Positions 48,190-58,004 of a DNA stretch of 64,000 bases are shown here, piece after piece. Each line of letters begins with the position of its first letter. Position 1 is the stretch's first letter. Source of the DNA: JABDII01 sp963815325 (GTDB taxonomy: Bacteria > Gemmatimonadota > Gemmatimonadetes > Gemmatimonadales > GWC2-71-9). Below the pieces are notes generated by a model. The model was not told the DNA's origin, ran no database searches, and saw nothing but the letters and a program-made list of their open reading frames with translations. Location of the stretch: assembly GCA_963815325.1 (NCBI GenBank), contig CAWFGG010000008.1, positions 1-64,000 on the forward strand, given 5' to 3'. A program made the translations under genes and the position numbers.

Positions 48190-49785
48190 ATGAGCCAACC
48201 GTTCGATACGATCGTCATCGGCGCCGGAGTCAGCGAGCTGGTGGCCGCCAACTATTTGGCGAAGGCCGGGCAACGGGTGCTGGTGCTCGAGGAACACGAG
48301 CAGTCCGGCGGGGTGCACGTGACCGAGGAGACCGTCCCTGGCTTCCGGTTCGATACTGGTGCCAGCGACATCGGATACGTCAATCCGCAGATCATTCGGG
48401 ATCTCGAGCTCGGGAGACACGGGCTCGACATCCTCTCGGTCGAACCCACTGTCTTCTCGCTGGTAGAGAACGGAGACGGGCTCCTGCTCGGCAAGGGTGC
48501 CGACACGGTGGCCTCCATTGCGCGCTTGTCGTCGGTGGATGCGAGCAAGTGGCCGCCATTCACCGAACGCATGGCTCGGCTGGCGCGATTCCTCTGGTTG
48601 CTCTATAGCGAGGCGCCCCCGTTGCCGACCAGCACGGATCGGAAAGACCTGCTGGCGCTTCTAGGTATCGGCCGCCGGCTCCGTGGGCTGGGCAAGGTCG
48701 GCATGCTCGAGTTCCTGCGAACCGTCCCGATGCCGGTGGCAGACCTCCTGGACAACTGGTTCGAGAACGATGCCCTGAAGGGAGCCCTCGGTGCTGGCGG
48801 CGTGTCGCACATTTTCCAGGGTCCCAAGTCGGCGGGCACGGCCTTCGTGATGCTCCATCACCTGGTGGGGCAGGCCGCCGGCACGCTCCGTTCGAGAACC
48901 GTCCTCCGGGGTGGGGTCGGCATGCTGGCGGCCGCACTCGCCCGTGCGCTAACGGAAAGGGGCGGCGAGCTCCGCACCGGCTGCGGTGTGGAGCGGATTC
49001 TGGTTCACGCGGGTCGGGTGCGCGGTGTCGTGACACGGGACGGTGAGGAGATACCCGGTACGAGGGTGGTGTGTGGCGCCGATCCGAAGCGAACGTTTCT
49101 GGAGTTGGTCGATCCGGTGCATTCAGAGCCGGAGTTTCTCCGGCAGGTCCAGCACATCAAGCTGCATGGCATTGCCGCCAAGGTGAACCTGGCGCTGGGG
49201 GAGTTGCCTGATTTCGGCTGCCCCGAAACGCATCTCCGCGGAATAATCTCGATCGCGCCGAGCCTCGAGTACCTGGAGCGCGCGTACGACGATGCGAAGC
49301 ACGGTCGTATTGCTCGGAATCCCTACCTCGACGTATCGATCCCGTCGTTGACCGACCCGAGCTTGGCCCCGCCAGGCAAGCACGTCATGTCGGTGTGGAT
49401 GCAGTACGCTCCCTATCGGCTTCGCGACGGCTCGGCATGGGACTCGCACACCCGTGAGGCACTGGGCAAGCAGGTGATCGAGACGCTCGCGCGGTATGCA
49501 CCCAATCTCCCTGGCGCGATCATCGGCCGGCAGGTGCTCACCCCTGCCGACCTGAAGGCGCGGTTCGGCCTCACCGAGGGGCACCTGTACCAGGGCGATT
49601 TGACGCTGGATCAGATCTTGTTCATGCGGCCGGTGCCCGGCTGGTCGCGCTATGCGACACCGATCGATGGTTTGTTGCTCTCCGGTGCCGCGACCCATCC
49701 CGGAGGCGGAATCACGGGCATGTCCGGGTATCTGGCAGCCCGTCAGGTGTTGAGGCCGTCTAGAAAACGCCCGGTCCCGTCCTAG
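48190..49785 (+). CDS. FAD-dependent oxidoreductase, phytoene-desaturase-like, paralogue 2
   Basis: 531 aa, intact, 7 bp after paralogue 1. The two are related over their length (LERAYDDAKYG/LERAYDDAKHG, APPGKHVMS in both). The dinucleotide motif here is TIVIGAGVSELVAANYL: the third glycine position of GxGxxG is Glu and the usual HNG is VSE. The rest of the fold and the C-terminal THPGGGITGMSGYLAA are kept. This may weaken FAD binding or indicate a structural partner subunit. Confidence 0.78.
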   Translation: MSQPFDTIVIGAGVSELVAANYLAKAGQRVLVLEEHEQSGGVHVTEETVPGFRFDTGASDIGYVNPQIIRDLELGRHGLDILSVEPTVFSLVENGDGLLLGKGADTVASIARLSSVDASKWPPFTERMARLARFLWLLYSEAPPLPTSTDRKDLLALLGIGRRLRGLGKVGMLEFLRTVPMPVADLLDNWFENDALKGALGAGGVSHIFQGPKSAGTAFVMLHHLVGQAAGTLRSRTVLRGGVGMLAAALARALTERGGELRTGCGVERILVHAGRVRGVVTRDGEEIPGTRVVCGADPKRTFLELVDPVHSEPEFLRQVQHIKLHGIAAKVNLALGELPDFGCPETHLRGIISIAPSLEYLERAYDDAKHGRIARNPYLDVSIPSLTDPSLAPPGKHVMSVWMQYAPYRLRDGSAWDSHTREALGKQVIETLARYAPNLPGAIIGRQVLTPADLKARFGLTEGHLYQGDLTLDQILFMRPVPGWSRYATPIDGLLLSGAATHPGGGITGMSGYLAARQVLRPSRKRPVPS

Positions 49786-49799
49786 GGCTCGCCCTCAGC

Positions 49800-50390
49800 T
49801 CAGGTTTCGTCGCCCCAGGGCGGAATGAAGTCCTCGGGCTCGACGCCGAGCGCGTCGGCGATCCTGGTGATGTAGTTGAAGTAGGCGATGACCTGGGTCG
49901 CGTCGTGGATGGCGGTGTCATCGAAACCATGGCTCCGCAGGCCGTCGACGTCCGCGGGCGTCATGTGGTGCTGGTCGCGCGTCAGCTTGGCGGCGAATTC
50001 GCACAAGGCCCGGTCGGCGGCCGCAAGCGGCGCCGTGCGCCAGTTCCGGACAACGGCATGGACGAAGGAGTCGGCCTCGGCGGCCTTCCCGTACTCTTCG
50101 GCGACCTCGGCACGGAGGTCGTGCGCGTGCGCCTGAATTCAGTAATGGCAGCCCAGTTCGGCGGAGACGGCCACGGCCAGGAGTTCGCGCTGGACCCGGG
50201 TGAGCGGGGAGCGGCCGAACATGATCGCCGCATAGATATCCATGCTGGCTTTCATGACTCGCGGGTTGAGGCTCATGATCTGGACGATGTGCCACACGCG
50301 TCCGGCCCGCTTGATGGCCGCGTCGAACTGCTGTTTGAGCGGGCCCTCCGCGTCCCCGACGTCGATCTGGGGAATCCAGGGCATTGGCAT
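49800..50390 (-). CDS. AhpD/carboxymuconolactone-decarboxylase-family peroxidase-like selenoprotein (UGA read as Sec)
   Basis: 196 aa if the UGA at 50141-50139 is decoded as selenocysteine; the reading frame continues unbroken on both sides of it. Residues 1-83 end in SAELGCHY, where the UGA takes the place of the second Cys of the CxxC active site; the downstream IQAHAHDLRAEVAEEYG continues the AhpD helix. This matches the uncharacterised peroxidase-related family, in which a CxxU variant is known. A bacterial SECIS-like hairpin sits at the right distance (50102-50121). It probably reduces hydroperoxides. Convergent with the oxidoreductase operon. No selA, selB or tRNA-Sec gene is in the window. 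Confidence 0.82.
50102..50121 (-). promoter_or_regulatory. Candidate bacterial SECIS element within the coding region
   Basis: Read on the minus strand, CGACCUC and GAGGUCG form a perfect 7-bp stem around the 6-nt loop CGUGCC. There are 24 nt between the UGA and the loop, inside the 16-37 nt range reported for bacterial SECIS. A G occupies the second loop position, as the general bSECIS model asks for. No further pairing below the stem is seen. Confidence 0.75.
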
Positions 50391-50523
50391 CCCTCCAGGC
50401 TGCTGATTGGTGCTTGTGGTCGGGGCTCGGGGCCTTCAGATTCAATTCACCCGGTTTTCACCCGCTCCCGTGCTTATTAGTCTTGGGAGTGTGTGTGGTT
50501 TAACCATGTGGCAATGAGCTGAC
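50391..50523. other. Divergent intergenic region
   Basis: 133 bases between the selenoprotein gene and the zinc-ribbon gene. No repeat family is present, and no promoter is clear. Confidence 0.35.
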
Positions 50524-50760
50524 ATGTCAACTCACGACACGCCCGCGACTTTCACGAGAGAAGAGGCGGCGGCCATCCGGGCCGAGGCGCTGGACGGCGG
50601 TAGCCCAATCTGTCCACGCTGCAACACGGCGCTGATTCTTTCTACTCCCGTGGCCTTGGACGAGATAACCGTCCAGGAGATTTCCTGCCCGATGTGCCAC
50701 CGCTGCGTGATCCTTCGGGAGGGAGAATTCGGGAGCCGGAAGCGGGGGGTCAAGGGGTAG
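50524..50760 (+). CDS. Small zinc-ribbon protein
   Basis: 78 aa. CPRC near residue 30 and CPMC near residue 55 with about 22 residues between them form a zinc-ribbon pair; the C-terminal tail is basic (SRKRGVKG). The N-terminal 25 residues form a charged helix. Its place upstream of the kinases suggests no function. The last bases approach a GGGGTCAAGGGGTAGGAG run that only loosely recalls the repeat arrays. Confidence 0.6.
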   Translation: MSTHDTPATFTREEAAAIRAEALDGGSPICPRCNTALILSTPVALDEITVQEISCPMCHRCVILREGEFGSRKRGVKG

Positions 50761-50815
50761 GAGCAGAGGCTAGGAGTCGTCCCCGGTTCTCGCTCTTAAC
50801 CCGACCGCCATCGCC

Positions 50816-52958
50816 GTGACCCACACGACCTCCTCCGAGTTCTCAGGCCTCGAGCGCGCGCTGGCCGGTAGGTACGCCTTCGAGCGCGAGCTGGGCCGCG
50901 GCGGCATGGCCGTGGTCTACCTGGCCCGCGACCTCAAGCATGGCCGCCAGGTGGCCATCAAGGTGCTCCGGCCCGAAGTTGCGGCCGCCGTCGGTCCGGA
51001 ACGCTTCCTTCGCGAGATCGAAATCGCGGCGCAACTCACCCATCCGCACGTCCTGCCGCTCCACGACTCCGGGGAGACCAACGGCTTTCTCTATTATGTA
51101 ATGCCGTTCGTCGCCGGCGAATCCTTGAGAACCAAGCTCACGCGGGAGCGAAGGCTCCCGCTCGACGAAGCCCTGGACATCGCCTGCGACGTGGCCGGGG
51201 CGCTGGACTATGCCCATGGCCGCGGCGTGGTGCACCGGGACATCAAGCCCGAAAACATCTTGCTCGAGGAGGGTCACGCGGTCGTTGCCGATTTCGGTGT
51301 GGCGCGCGCGGTGACCGGGTTCGTCGGGCCGGCGCTCACGGAAACCGGGCGGACGGTGGGCACGCCCGAGTACATGAGCCCGGAGCAGGCTTGTGCCGAG
51401 GAGGTCATCGACGGACGCAGCGACCTCTACGCCCTCGGTTGCGTCGTCTATGAAATGCTTGGCGGGCAGCCGCCCTTCGTGGCACCCACGGCACGGGCGG
51501 TCCTGGCGCGCCATATGATGGATTCCGTACCGTCGCTCCTGGCACTCAGGCCAGATATCCCGGCCCCGGTGAGGCGGGCGGTCATGAAGGCGCTGGCCAA
51601 GGAGCGGGAGGATCGCTTCGCCCGCCTGCGCGATTTTGCCGCGGCCCTTCGGGCCGACGTGGAGGCCGACGAGGACGCCGCGATCCAGTCCATTGCCGTC
51701 CTTCCGTTCGTCAACGTGAGCGCGGATCCCGAATTGGAATACCTGAGCGACGGGATCAGCGAGGAGATCATCAACGCGCTCACCAAGATCCAGCGGCTTC
51801 GCGTCGCGGCGCGGACATCGTCATTCGGGTTCAAGAACACCAAAGAGGACATCCGTTCTGTCGGTCAGCACTTGGGCGTGCAGCACGTGCTCGAGGGTAG
51901 TGTGCGCACCTCGGGCAGCCGTCTTCGCGTCACGGCCCAGTTGATCAATGTGTCCGATGGCTATCACCTCTGGTCGGAACGATACGACCGCCAAATGCAG
52001 GATGTGTTCACCATCCAGGACGAAATTGCGGAGAACATCGTCCGGGCGCTGCGAGTACTGCTGAGCGAGGATGAGAAGCGAGCGCTCCGGCGTGCGCCGA
52101 CCAGCAATGTGAAGGCGTACGAATACTACCTCCGTGGGCGGCAGTTCTTCCATCAGGCTCGGAAGAAGAGCCTGCTGTATGCCCTCGAGATGTTCAATCG
52201 AGCCATCGAGATCGATGCCGACTTTGCCCTCGCCTACGCCGGGGTGGCGGACTGCTATACCACGCTCAACATGTTCTACCCAAGTGAAGGGGACGTTGAG
52301 CGGGCGGACACGGCGAGCCTGCGCGCGCTCGAGCTCGATCCGGATCTGCCGGAGGCCCGGTCGGCACGAGCGTGGGCGCTGAGCCTGGCCAAGCGGTACG
52401 ACGAAGCGGAACGGGAATTTCAAGCCGCCATCGCACTCGATCCCAAGCTCTTTGAGGCGAAGTATTTCTACGCGCGAACGTGTTTTCAGGAAGGGAAGCT
52501 GGACGATGCGGCGCGTCTGTTCGAGGAGGCATGTGAGGTTCGGGAGGACTACCAGGCCAGGTTCTTCGCGGCCCAATCGCACGCCGCGCTGGGCCATGAG
52601 GCGGATGCCCACGCCGGGTACCGGCGGGCGCTCGAGGTGGTCCAAGAGCACCTGGCGCTCAATCCGGACGATCCGCGCGCCGCGACCATGTGCGCGGTCG
52701 CGCTGTGCCGCCTGGGCCAAGCCGGAGGAGGGCCTTCGGTGGGCCCAGCGCGCAGTCGAGATCGATCCTGAAGATGCAGGCGTGTGCTACAACGTCGCGT
52801 GTCTCTACGCCTTGGAGGGCCAGACCGAGAAGGCCCTCTCGTGTTTGGAGGAAGCCATCGGGCGTGGATTCGGACGCAAGGACTGGATCGAGCACGACCC
52901 CGACCTCGACTCACTCCGCGGCGACCCTCGTTTCCAAGCGCTGCTGTGGCAGGCGTGA
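50816..52958 (+). CDS. Ser/Thr protein kinase with FlgO/TolB-like and TPR domains (one frameshift)
   Basis: GTG 50816. One extra base near 52724 (GGC-C-AAG) breaks the C-terminus. Corrected, it is about 713 aa. Kinase domain residues 20-285: glycine loop GRGGMAVVY, Lys49, HRDIKPEN with Asp142, DFGVA. Then SIAVLPFVNVSADPELEYLSDG (FlgO/TolB N-terminal-like, residues about 295-430), then TPR repeats to the end (EMFNRAIEIDADFALAY). No transmembrane segment. The second kinase gene starts 15 bp later. Such kinase-FlgO-TPR proteins are common in Gemmatimonadota and Acidobacteriota. Confidence 0.9.
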
Positions 52959-52973
52959 GGCGGAGCCAGCGCC

Positions 52974-54550
52974 GTGCCGACACCCGTTCCCGCGACGCCA
53001 CCGGTCAGCCCTGAATTCCTCCGGCTCCAAACCGAGGTTGCCGGTCGCTACTCGCTGGAGCGGGAATTGGGACGTGGCGGGATGGGCATCGTGCTCCTCG
53101 CGCGTGATGTGGCGCTCGACCGACTGGTGGCCATCAAGCTGTTGCCGCCCGAAGCTCGCGGCGCGAGTCGGAGCTCAGGGAGCGATTCCTTCGCGAGGCA
53201 CGCACCGCCGCCGGCCTGTCCCACCCGCACATCGTGCCGATTCACGCCGTGGAGGAGCACAACGACCTGGTCTTCTTCGTCATGGGCCTCGTCGACGGCC
53301 AAACCCTGCGTGAGCGGGTCGAACAGCATGGCCCGCTTTCCCCGCGGGCCACCATGCAGCTGGTGCAGGAGGTCGCCTGGGCCCTGGGCTACGCCCACTC
53401 GCGCGGTATCGTGCATCGGGACATCAAACCTGAAAACATCATGCTCGAGCGCGCCACCGGCCGGTCGATGGTCACCGACTTCGGCATTGCCAGTGTGGCC
53501 GCACTCGATGAACCGGGCCCGTCGTCGACGGTCAGCGGAACCGCCCGCTACATGAGCCCGGAACAGGCCGTGGGCGAAGCGGTCGACGCCCGAAGCGATC
53601 TCTACTCCCTGGGGGTGACGGCCTTCTTCGCGCTCACCGGCCGGACCCCATTCGAGGCGCCGACCAGCCACGCGCTCGTGGCCCAGCACCTCACGGCCCC
53701 GCCACCCTCCGTCAGCACGCTCCGGCCCGAAGTCCCAGGCAAGCTGGCTGCGGTCATCGACCGCTGCCTTGCCAAGACACCTGAGGGTCGGTACGCCACG
53801 GCGGATGAACTGGCCCAGGCAGTGGGCGCGGTGCGGGGACGAGAGTTCCGGGCCACACCGTTGGTGCGGAACTTCATCCGGAACGCCGAGGTGAGCACGG
53901 CCGTATTCCTCACAGCAGCCGTGGTGGGTAGCGGCGCGAATGTCGACGCCGGTGGGATGACCCTCGTGCTCGGCCTCGTCTTGGTCCAACTCGGGATCGC
54001 CGCGCGCAAACTCCTACTCGAGGACTATTCCTTCGACGACATCCGCGTGGCCTTGCTTGCCGAGGCCCAAGTGCAGGACGAGGAAGCGGAGGCCGTTGGA
54101 CAGAGGCGCTTCATCCGCAAGGTCTACGGAGCGTGGCACCGCATCTGGGCAGGCAGGTTTGGACGTCGGTTCTTCAAGATCGCCGGCTACGGCCTCAAGC
54201 CGCCCGCCCGTCCGGCGCTCCCCTCGGCCGATCGAACCGAAGTGGTGCTCGGCCGCTCCGTGGCGGAACTGTACGAGGCACTCCCACCCGAAGAGCGGAG
54301 GCAATTCAGTGAGGTCCCGCAGGTGATCCGCCGGCTCGAACGCGACGCGGAGTCGCTACGCCGACGCGGCGATCAAGGGGAACGGCTGGCCAGTGCCGTG
54401 GCCGCGCTCGAGAACCTCCGGCTCGGCATGCTGCGGCTCCGCGCCGGCACGGGCACGGTCAGCGACCTCACGGCCGACCTGTCGCGCGCACGCGAACTCG
54501 GCGACCGGATCGATGCGGAGCTGGAGGTGAAGGAGATTGTGAGGGAGTAG
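52974..54550 (+). CDS. Ser/Thr protein kinase with membrane-linked C-terminal region (two frameshifts)
   Basis: GTG 52974. Two insertions near 53152 (GAA-G-CTC) and 53166 (CGA-G-TCG) disrupt the N-lobe. Corrected, it is about 524 aa. Kinase domain residues about 26-290: GRGGMGIVLLA, Lys55, HRDIKPEN, DFGIASV. After it comes a hydrophobic double segment (STAVFLTAAVVG, MTLVLGLVLVQLGI) and a charged C-terminal 200 residues rich in helices (RRLERDAESLRRRGDQGERLA), probably coiled coil. It is translationally linked to the first kinase. Tail IVRE and stop abut a short repeat. Confidence 0.85.
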
Positions 54551-54680
54551 GAAAGTAGGCGGGTAGGGGGTAGGAACGTGGGAGCGGCCGCGAAGAATCG
54601 CCCCGCCTGTAACTGCTGCACTACGTCCCATCCTGCGGCCTTCCGACTTCCCGACGTTCCGACTTTCCGACTCCCTTCAA
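54551..54680. repeat. Short repeat region between convergent kinases
   Basis: GGAAAGTAGGCGGGTAGGGGGTAGG units (54550-54575) and CTTCCGACTTCCCGACGTTCCGACTTTCCG units (54640-54670) of the GGGAAGTCG family. The latter encodes the GKSERREVGRP tail of the histidine kinase. This is the last clear repeat of the window. Confidence 0.7.
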
Positions 54681-56678
54681 GTATCTCGTGATCTTCAATG
54701 TGAAGGTCGAGCCCTTACCCGGCTCGCTCTCTACGTGGATGTCGCCGCCCAGGAGTCGTGCGAGTCGGCGGGAGAGGGTGAGGCCCAAACCGGTCCCGCC
54801 GCCCCCGGCCGAATCGGCGCGTTCGTAGGCGTCGAACAGCACCGCCTGTTGTGCCGGGTCGATGCCCGTGCCCTGGTCCACCACGGCGATTCGCAAGTGG
54901 GCGTCATCGGCCTCGAGCCGAATGACCACTTCCGTGCCGCCGCTGTGCCTGATCGCATTGCGCAACAGATTGATCAAGACCTGTTGTACGCGGATCGCGT
55001 CGGTGCGGCAGGGTAGCGAGTGATCGCCACCCTCGACGGCGAGGCTGACGCCCTCGCGGGCGGCCTCCGGCTGGACCGTTGTGAGCGAGTGGGCGATGAT
55101 ATCCATCGCGTCCACGTCCGACACGTTGGGTTTCAGCCTCGCCGCGTCCAGGCGGCTCAGGTCGAGCATGTCATTGACGATCTGCATGGCAAACTCGGCG
55201 CAGTCCACCGTTTCGTACACTTCCCGCGGAGGCTTGGGCCCGGTCTTCCGCAGCAACAGCTCGGCCCAGCCATAGACCCCGGTGAGCGCATTGCGGAGTT
55301 CATGGTTGACCATCGCGTAGAACCGATCCCGCGAGATGTGCATGGCCTGCAGTTCGGTAATGAGGCGTGAGTTTTCGACGGCAACGGCGGCCTGAGCCGC
55401 GAGCATCTGCGCGATGGCCTCATCTTCTGCGGAGAATTCCACTGGGCCGGTCTTTTCGGTGAAGTAGAGATTGCCGATCGGCCCGTAGCGGCCGATGACC
55501 GGCACGCCGAGGAATGAGCGCATCGGCGGATGGCCCGGTGGGAAGCCGTGGGCGTTGGGGTCTGCGGTCAAGTCCTTGAGGCGGATAGGCCGTTGAGCGG
55601 CAATGACCTGCCCAAGCACGCCCCGTCCCGTCGGCGGGGCACCGATGGTATGGATTTGCTCCGGTGTCATCCCGCTCGTTATGAAGCTCTCCAGCGAGGT
55701 TCGGTCCGGGCTCAGGATGCCGATCGCCGCGTATCGGCATCCGATGACACTCCTGGCCGAGTCCGCCACTTCCTGAAGCACCGTGTCGACGGAGAGCTGG
55801 CTGTTCAACCGGATGGCCGCGGCGAGCAGGAATCCCAATCGTTCGTCACGTCGCTGGAGCGTGTCGAGCGCATGTCGGTCTTCCGTGATGTCCCGCACAA
55901 TCACGAGAGCTTCGTCGGGGCCGCTCACCGCGGTCCGCGCCTCGAAATAGCGCGAAGCGCTGTCGAGCACGAGCGGGTATTCGAAGGTCTGCACCTCGCC
56001 CGTGCTGAAGGCCCGCTCCACCGCGGCCATCGCCGGGTCCGAGATCGCTGGGGGCATGATGTCGCTGATCTTCCGGCCCAGAAATTCTTCGGGGGGCACC
56101 ACCGGCTCGATATCCTGTCCCGGGACGTACTCGAGGAATGTTCCGTCCCGCTTGATCCGGAAGATCATGTCGGGCAGGGCCCACAGCAGGGCTTTGAGGC
56201 GCTCCTGTCCTTCCTTGACAGCCGTTTCAAAATGCTTGCGCTCGGTGATGTCCACCGAGATGCCCGTGATTCCGGCGATCTTGCCCGGGCCTTCGCGCAG
56301 CGGTTCGATATGCAGGTCGTAGCAGATACTCCGCCCGTCGAGCGTGGTCGTCACTTCGACGGTATTCCCCGTTCCCGTTTCGAGCACCAGGCGTTTGGCT
56401 GCAGTCAACTCGGCAGCCACGGCCGGGGGCAACAGGTCTTCGTCGGTCTTGCCCACCGCATCGGCCGAGAAGAGTCCTGGGTGTGGGTTGTAGACCCAGG
56501 TGTAGCGGAGATCACGGTCTTGGTTGAACATGCCGACCCGTGACCCGCGCAGGGCCGCGCGGAACTGCGCAACCTGCTCGGCCTCGTCCCGACGCTCCTG
56601 GCGGAGCTCGGTGACGCGGCGATCGAGAGCGGTGAGCTCCTCGGAGCGGGAGCGTCGGCTGGACTTCGATCCGGACAA
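54621..56678 (-). CDS. PAS-PAS-GAF sensor histidine kinase
   Basis: 685 aa, intact. Residues about 35-150 and 160-275 are PAS domains (YTWVYNPHPGLFSADAVGKT; GVTG-like ITGISVDITERKHFE). GAF at about 290-435 (GVLGQVIAAQRPIRLKD). HisKA with His in MVNHELRNALTG near residue 455. HATPase with N-box NLLRNAIRHS, DQGTGID and GTGLGLTLSRRLARLLGG. No transmembrane segments, so a cytoplasmic sensor, with the PAS/GAF ligand unknown. No response regulator is adjacent. Confidence 0.9.
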   Translation of the reverse strand: MSGSKSSRRSRSEELTALDRRVTELRQERRDEAEQVAQFRAALRGSRVGMFNQDRDLRYTWVYNPHPGLFSADAVGKTDEDLLPPAVAAELTAAKRLVLETGTGNTVEVTTTLDGRSICYDLHIEPLREGPGKIAGITGISVDITERKHFETAVKEGQERLKALLWALPDMIFRIKRDGTFLEYVPGQDIEPVVPPEEFLGRKISDIMPPAISDPAMAAVERAFSTGEVQTFEYPLVLDSASRYFEARTAVSGPDEALVIVRDITEDRHALDTLQRRDERLGFLLAAAIRLNSQLSVDTVLQEVADSARSVIGCRYAAIGILSPDRTSLESFITSGMTPEQIHTIGAPPTGRGVLGQVIAAQRPIRLKDLTADPNAHGFPPGHPPMRSFLGVPVIGRYGPIGNLYFTEKTGPVEFSAEDEAIAQMLAAQAAVAVENSRLITELQAMHISRDRFYAMVNHELRNALTGVYGWAELLLRKTGPKPPREVYETVDCAEFAMQIVNDMLDLSRLDAARLKPNVSDVDAMDIIAHSLTTVQPEAAREGVSLAVEGGDHSLPCRTDAIRVQQVLINLLRNAIRHSGGTEVVIRLEADDAHLRIAVVDQGTGIDPAQQAVLFDAYERADSAGGGGTGLGLTLSRRLARLLGGDIHVESEPGKGSTFTLKITRYLKGVGKSERREVGRPQDGT

Positions 56679-56882
56679 TTAGACCATGAAAAATAGTCTG
56701 CAGCCACCCCGGCCGGAAGGCATGAGAACGGGCCGTTCAAAATCCCACCCCCTGGGATGCCTATGTTTTAGGGCAGATTTCCGGATCGATGCCTTGCGCG
56801 GGCTGGACTAATGCCCCATTATGGGGTCGGCGTTTTGTTCGTTCCTCGATCTCAGACCCAACCTCATTCCAGGAGCCGGAGC
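56679..56882 (+). promoter_or_regulatory. Promoter region of HU with short palindrome
   Basis: 204 bases. CCCCAT-T-ATGGGG (56814-56826) is a perfect 6-bp inverted repeat 56 bp before the HU start and may be an operator or weak hairpin. An AGGAGCCGGAG ribosome-binding region precedes GTG 56883. No other feature. Confidence 0.4.
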
Positions 56883-57176
56883 GTGAACAAGGAAGATTTT
56901 GCCGACAAGCTGGCCAAGAAGGTCGACATCTCGAAGACCAAAGCGATGGACGTCCTCGATAGCGTCTTCTCCACGAAGCCGCGCCAGGGCATCATCGCGA
57001 CTGAGCTGGATGCCGGCCGGGATGTCACGATCACGGGGTTTGGCACTTTCCGCACCAGGAAGATGAAGGCGCGCAAGGGCCGGAACCCGCAGACCGGCAA
57101 GGAAATCATGATCAAGGCTCGGAAGACGGTGTCCTTCCGCGCTGGGAAAGGCCTGAAGGACCGCGTCAAGGAATAG
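56883..57176 (+). CDS. HU-family DNA-binding protein
   Basis: 97 aa from GTG 56883. Typical HU: VNKEDFADKLAKKVDISKTKA at the start, ITGFGTFRTRKMKARKGRNP carrying the GFG-F motif and DNA-binding arm, and TGKEIMIKARKTVSFRAGKGLKD. It bends and compacts DNA as a dimer. Intact. Confidence 0.92.
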   Translation: MNKEDFADKLAKKVDISKTKAMDVLDSVFSTKPRQGIIATELDAGRDVTITGFGTFRTRKMKARKGRNPQTGKEIMIKARKTVSFRAGKGLKDRVKE

Positions 57177-57189
57177 ACACCCGGCTCAA

Positions 57190-57235
57190 AGCCCTGGCCT
57201 GCCGCCGCTCGTAGCAGGCCGGGGCCCCGGGCCAG
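57190..57235 (+). terminator. GC-rich hairpins after HU
   Basis: GGCCTGC (57196-57202) and GCAGGCC (57214-57220) form one stem, with CCCTGGCC and GGCCAGGG forming an outer one (about 57192-57237). No T-tract follows, so termination is likely but not certain. Confidence 0.5.
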
Positions 57236-57390
57236 GGTTCCCCGCCCGTGCCTATGGCCTCATCACCCAGGCCCCGGGGTTGGTCGACTCTCATGGTTGC
57301 CTCATCGATCCTTCACTCCTCCGTCTCAACTTTGTAGCATTGCCACCCACTCTGCGGGCGTCGCCGTCGTATCGGTGACAGGAGGCGAGT

Positions 57391-57846
57391 ATGTCCGAAT
57401 CCGTCTCGACCCTTCCGGTCAGGGAGGTCATGACCAAAGAGCCGATGGCAGTGCATCGGGACATGACCATCGGCGAGCTGGTCATCCTCTTCGAGCATCA
57501 CGATTACAACGGCTTTCCGGTCGTTGATGAGGAGGGGGTCCTCGCCGGCATCGTGACCAAGCTCGATCTCCTCAACTTGCTGCGCCCGGATGCCGCGTTC
57601 GAGGTTCCCGAGCTGGCCTCCATCTCGGACCTGCCGGTCAACCGCATCATGCGCCACGGGATCATCACGGTCGAACCGGACGACGTGATCGCCGTCGTGG
57701 CCGACCTCATGGTGGAAACCCGTCTGCGCAGCATCCCCGTCGTCCAGCGGCACAGCGGGAAGCCCGTGCTGGTAGGCATCGTCAGCCGCAATGATCTGCT
57801 CCGGCGCTTCTTGACCGAGGCCAGGGCGGAACCTCACCAGCGTTAA
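57391..57846 (+). CDS. CBS-domain pair protein
   Basis: 151 aa, intact; GGAGGCGAGT ribosome binding site. Two tandem CBS domains: residues about 9-65 (VMTKEPMAVHRDMTIGELV, NGFPVVDEEGVLAGIVTK) and 80-140 (IMRHGIITVEPDDVIAVVA, RSIPVVQRHSGKPVLVGIVSRNDLL). CBS pairs bind adenosine nucleotides and act as energy or ligand sensors; no enzymatic domain is attached. Confidence 0.9.
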   Translation: MSESVSTLPVREVMTKEPMAVHRDMTIGELVILFEHHDYNGFPVVDEEGVLAGIVTKLDLLNLLRPDAAFEVPELASISDLPVNRIMRHGIITVEPDDVIAVVADLMVETRLRSIPVVQRHSGKPVLVGIVSRNDLLRRFLTEARAEPHQR

Positions 57847-58004
57847 GCCGGACGATCTCCCGCTGCCCCCGACGGACACCCGAGTGCGCTCGCCCCGGAG
57901 CACTCGAGTCCACTCGCGCGACGCTTCCCGGGGCCGGTACGGCGGGAATTGCCACGGTCGCTTCGCGATCCTACCTTGCCTCAACCCTCGCTAGGAGTGA
58001 GGTC

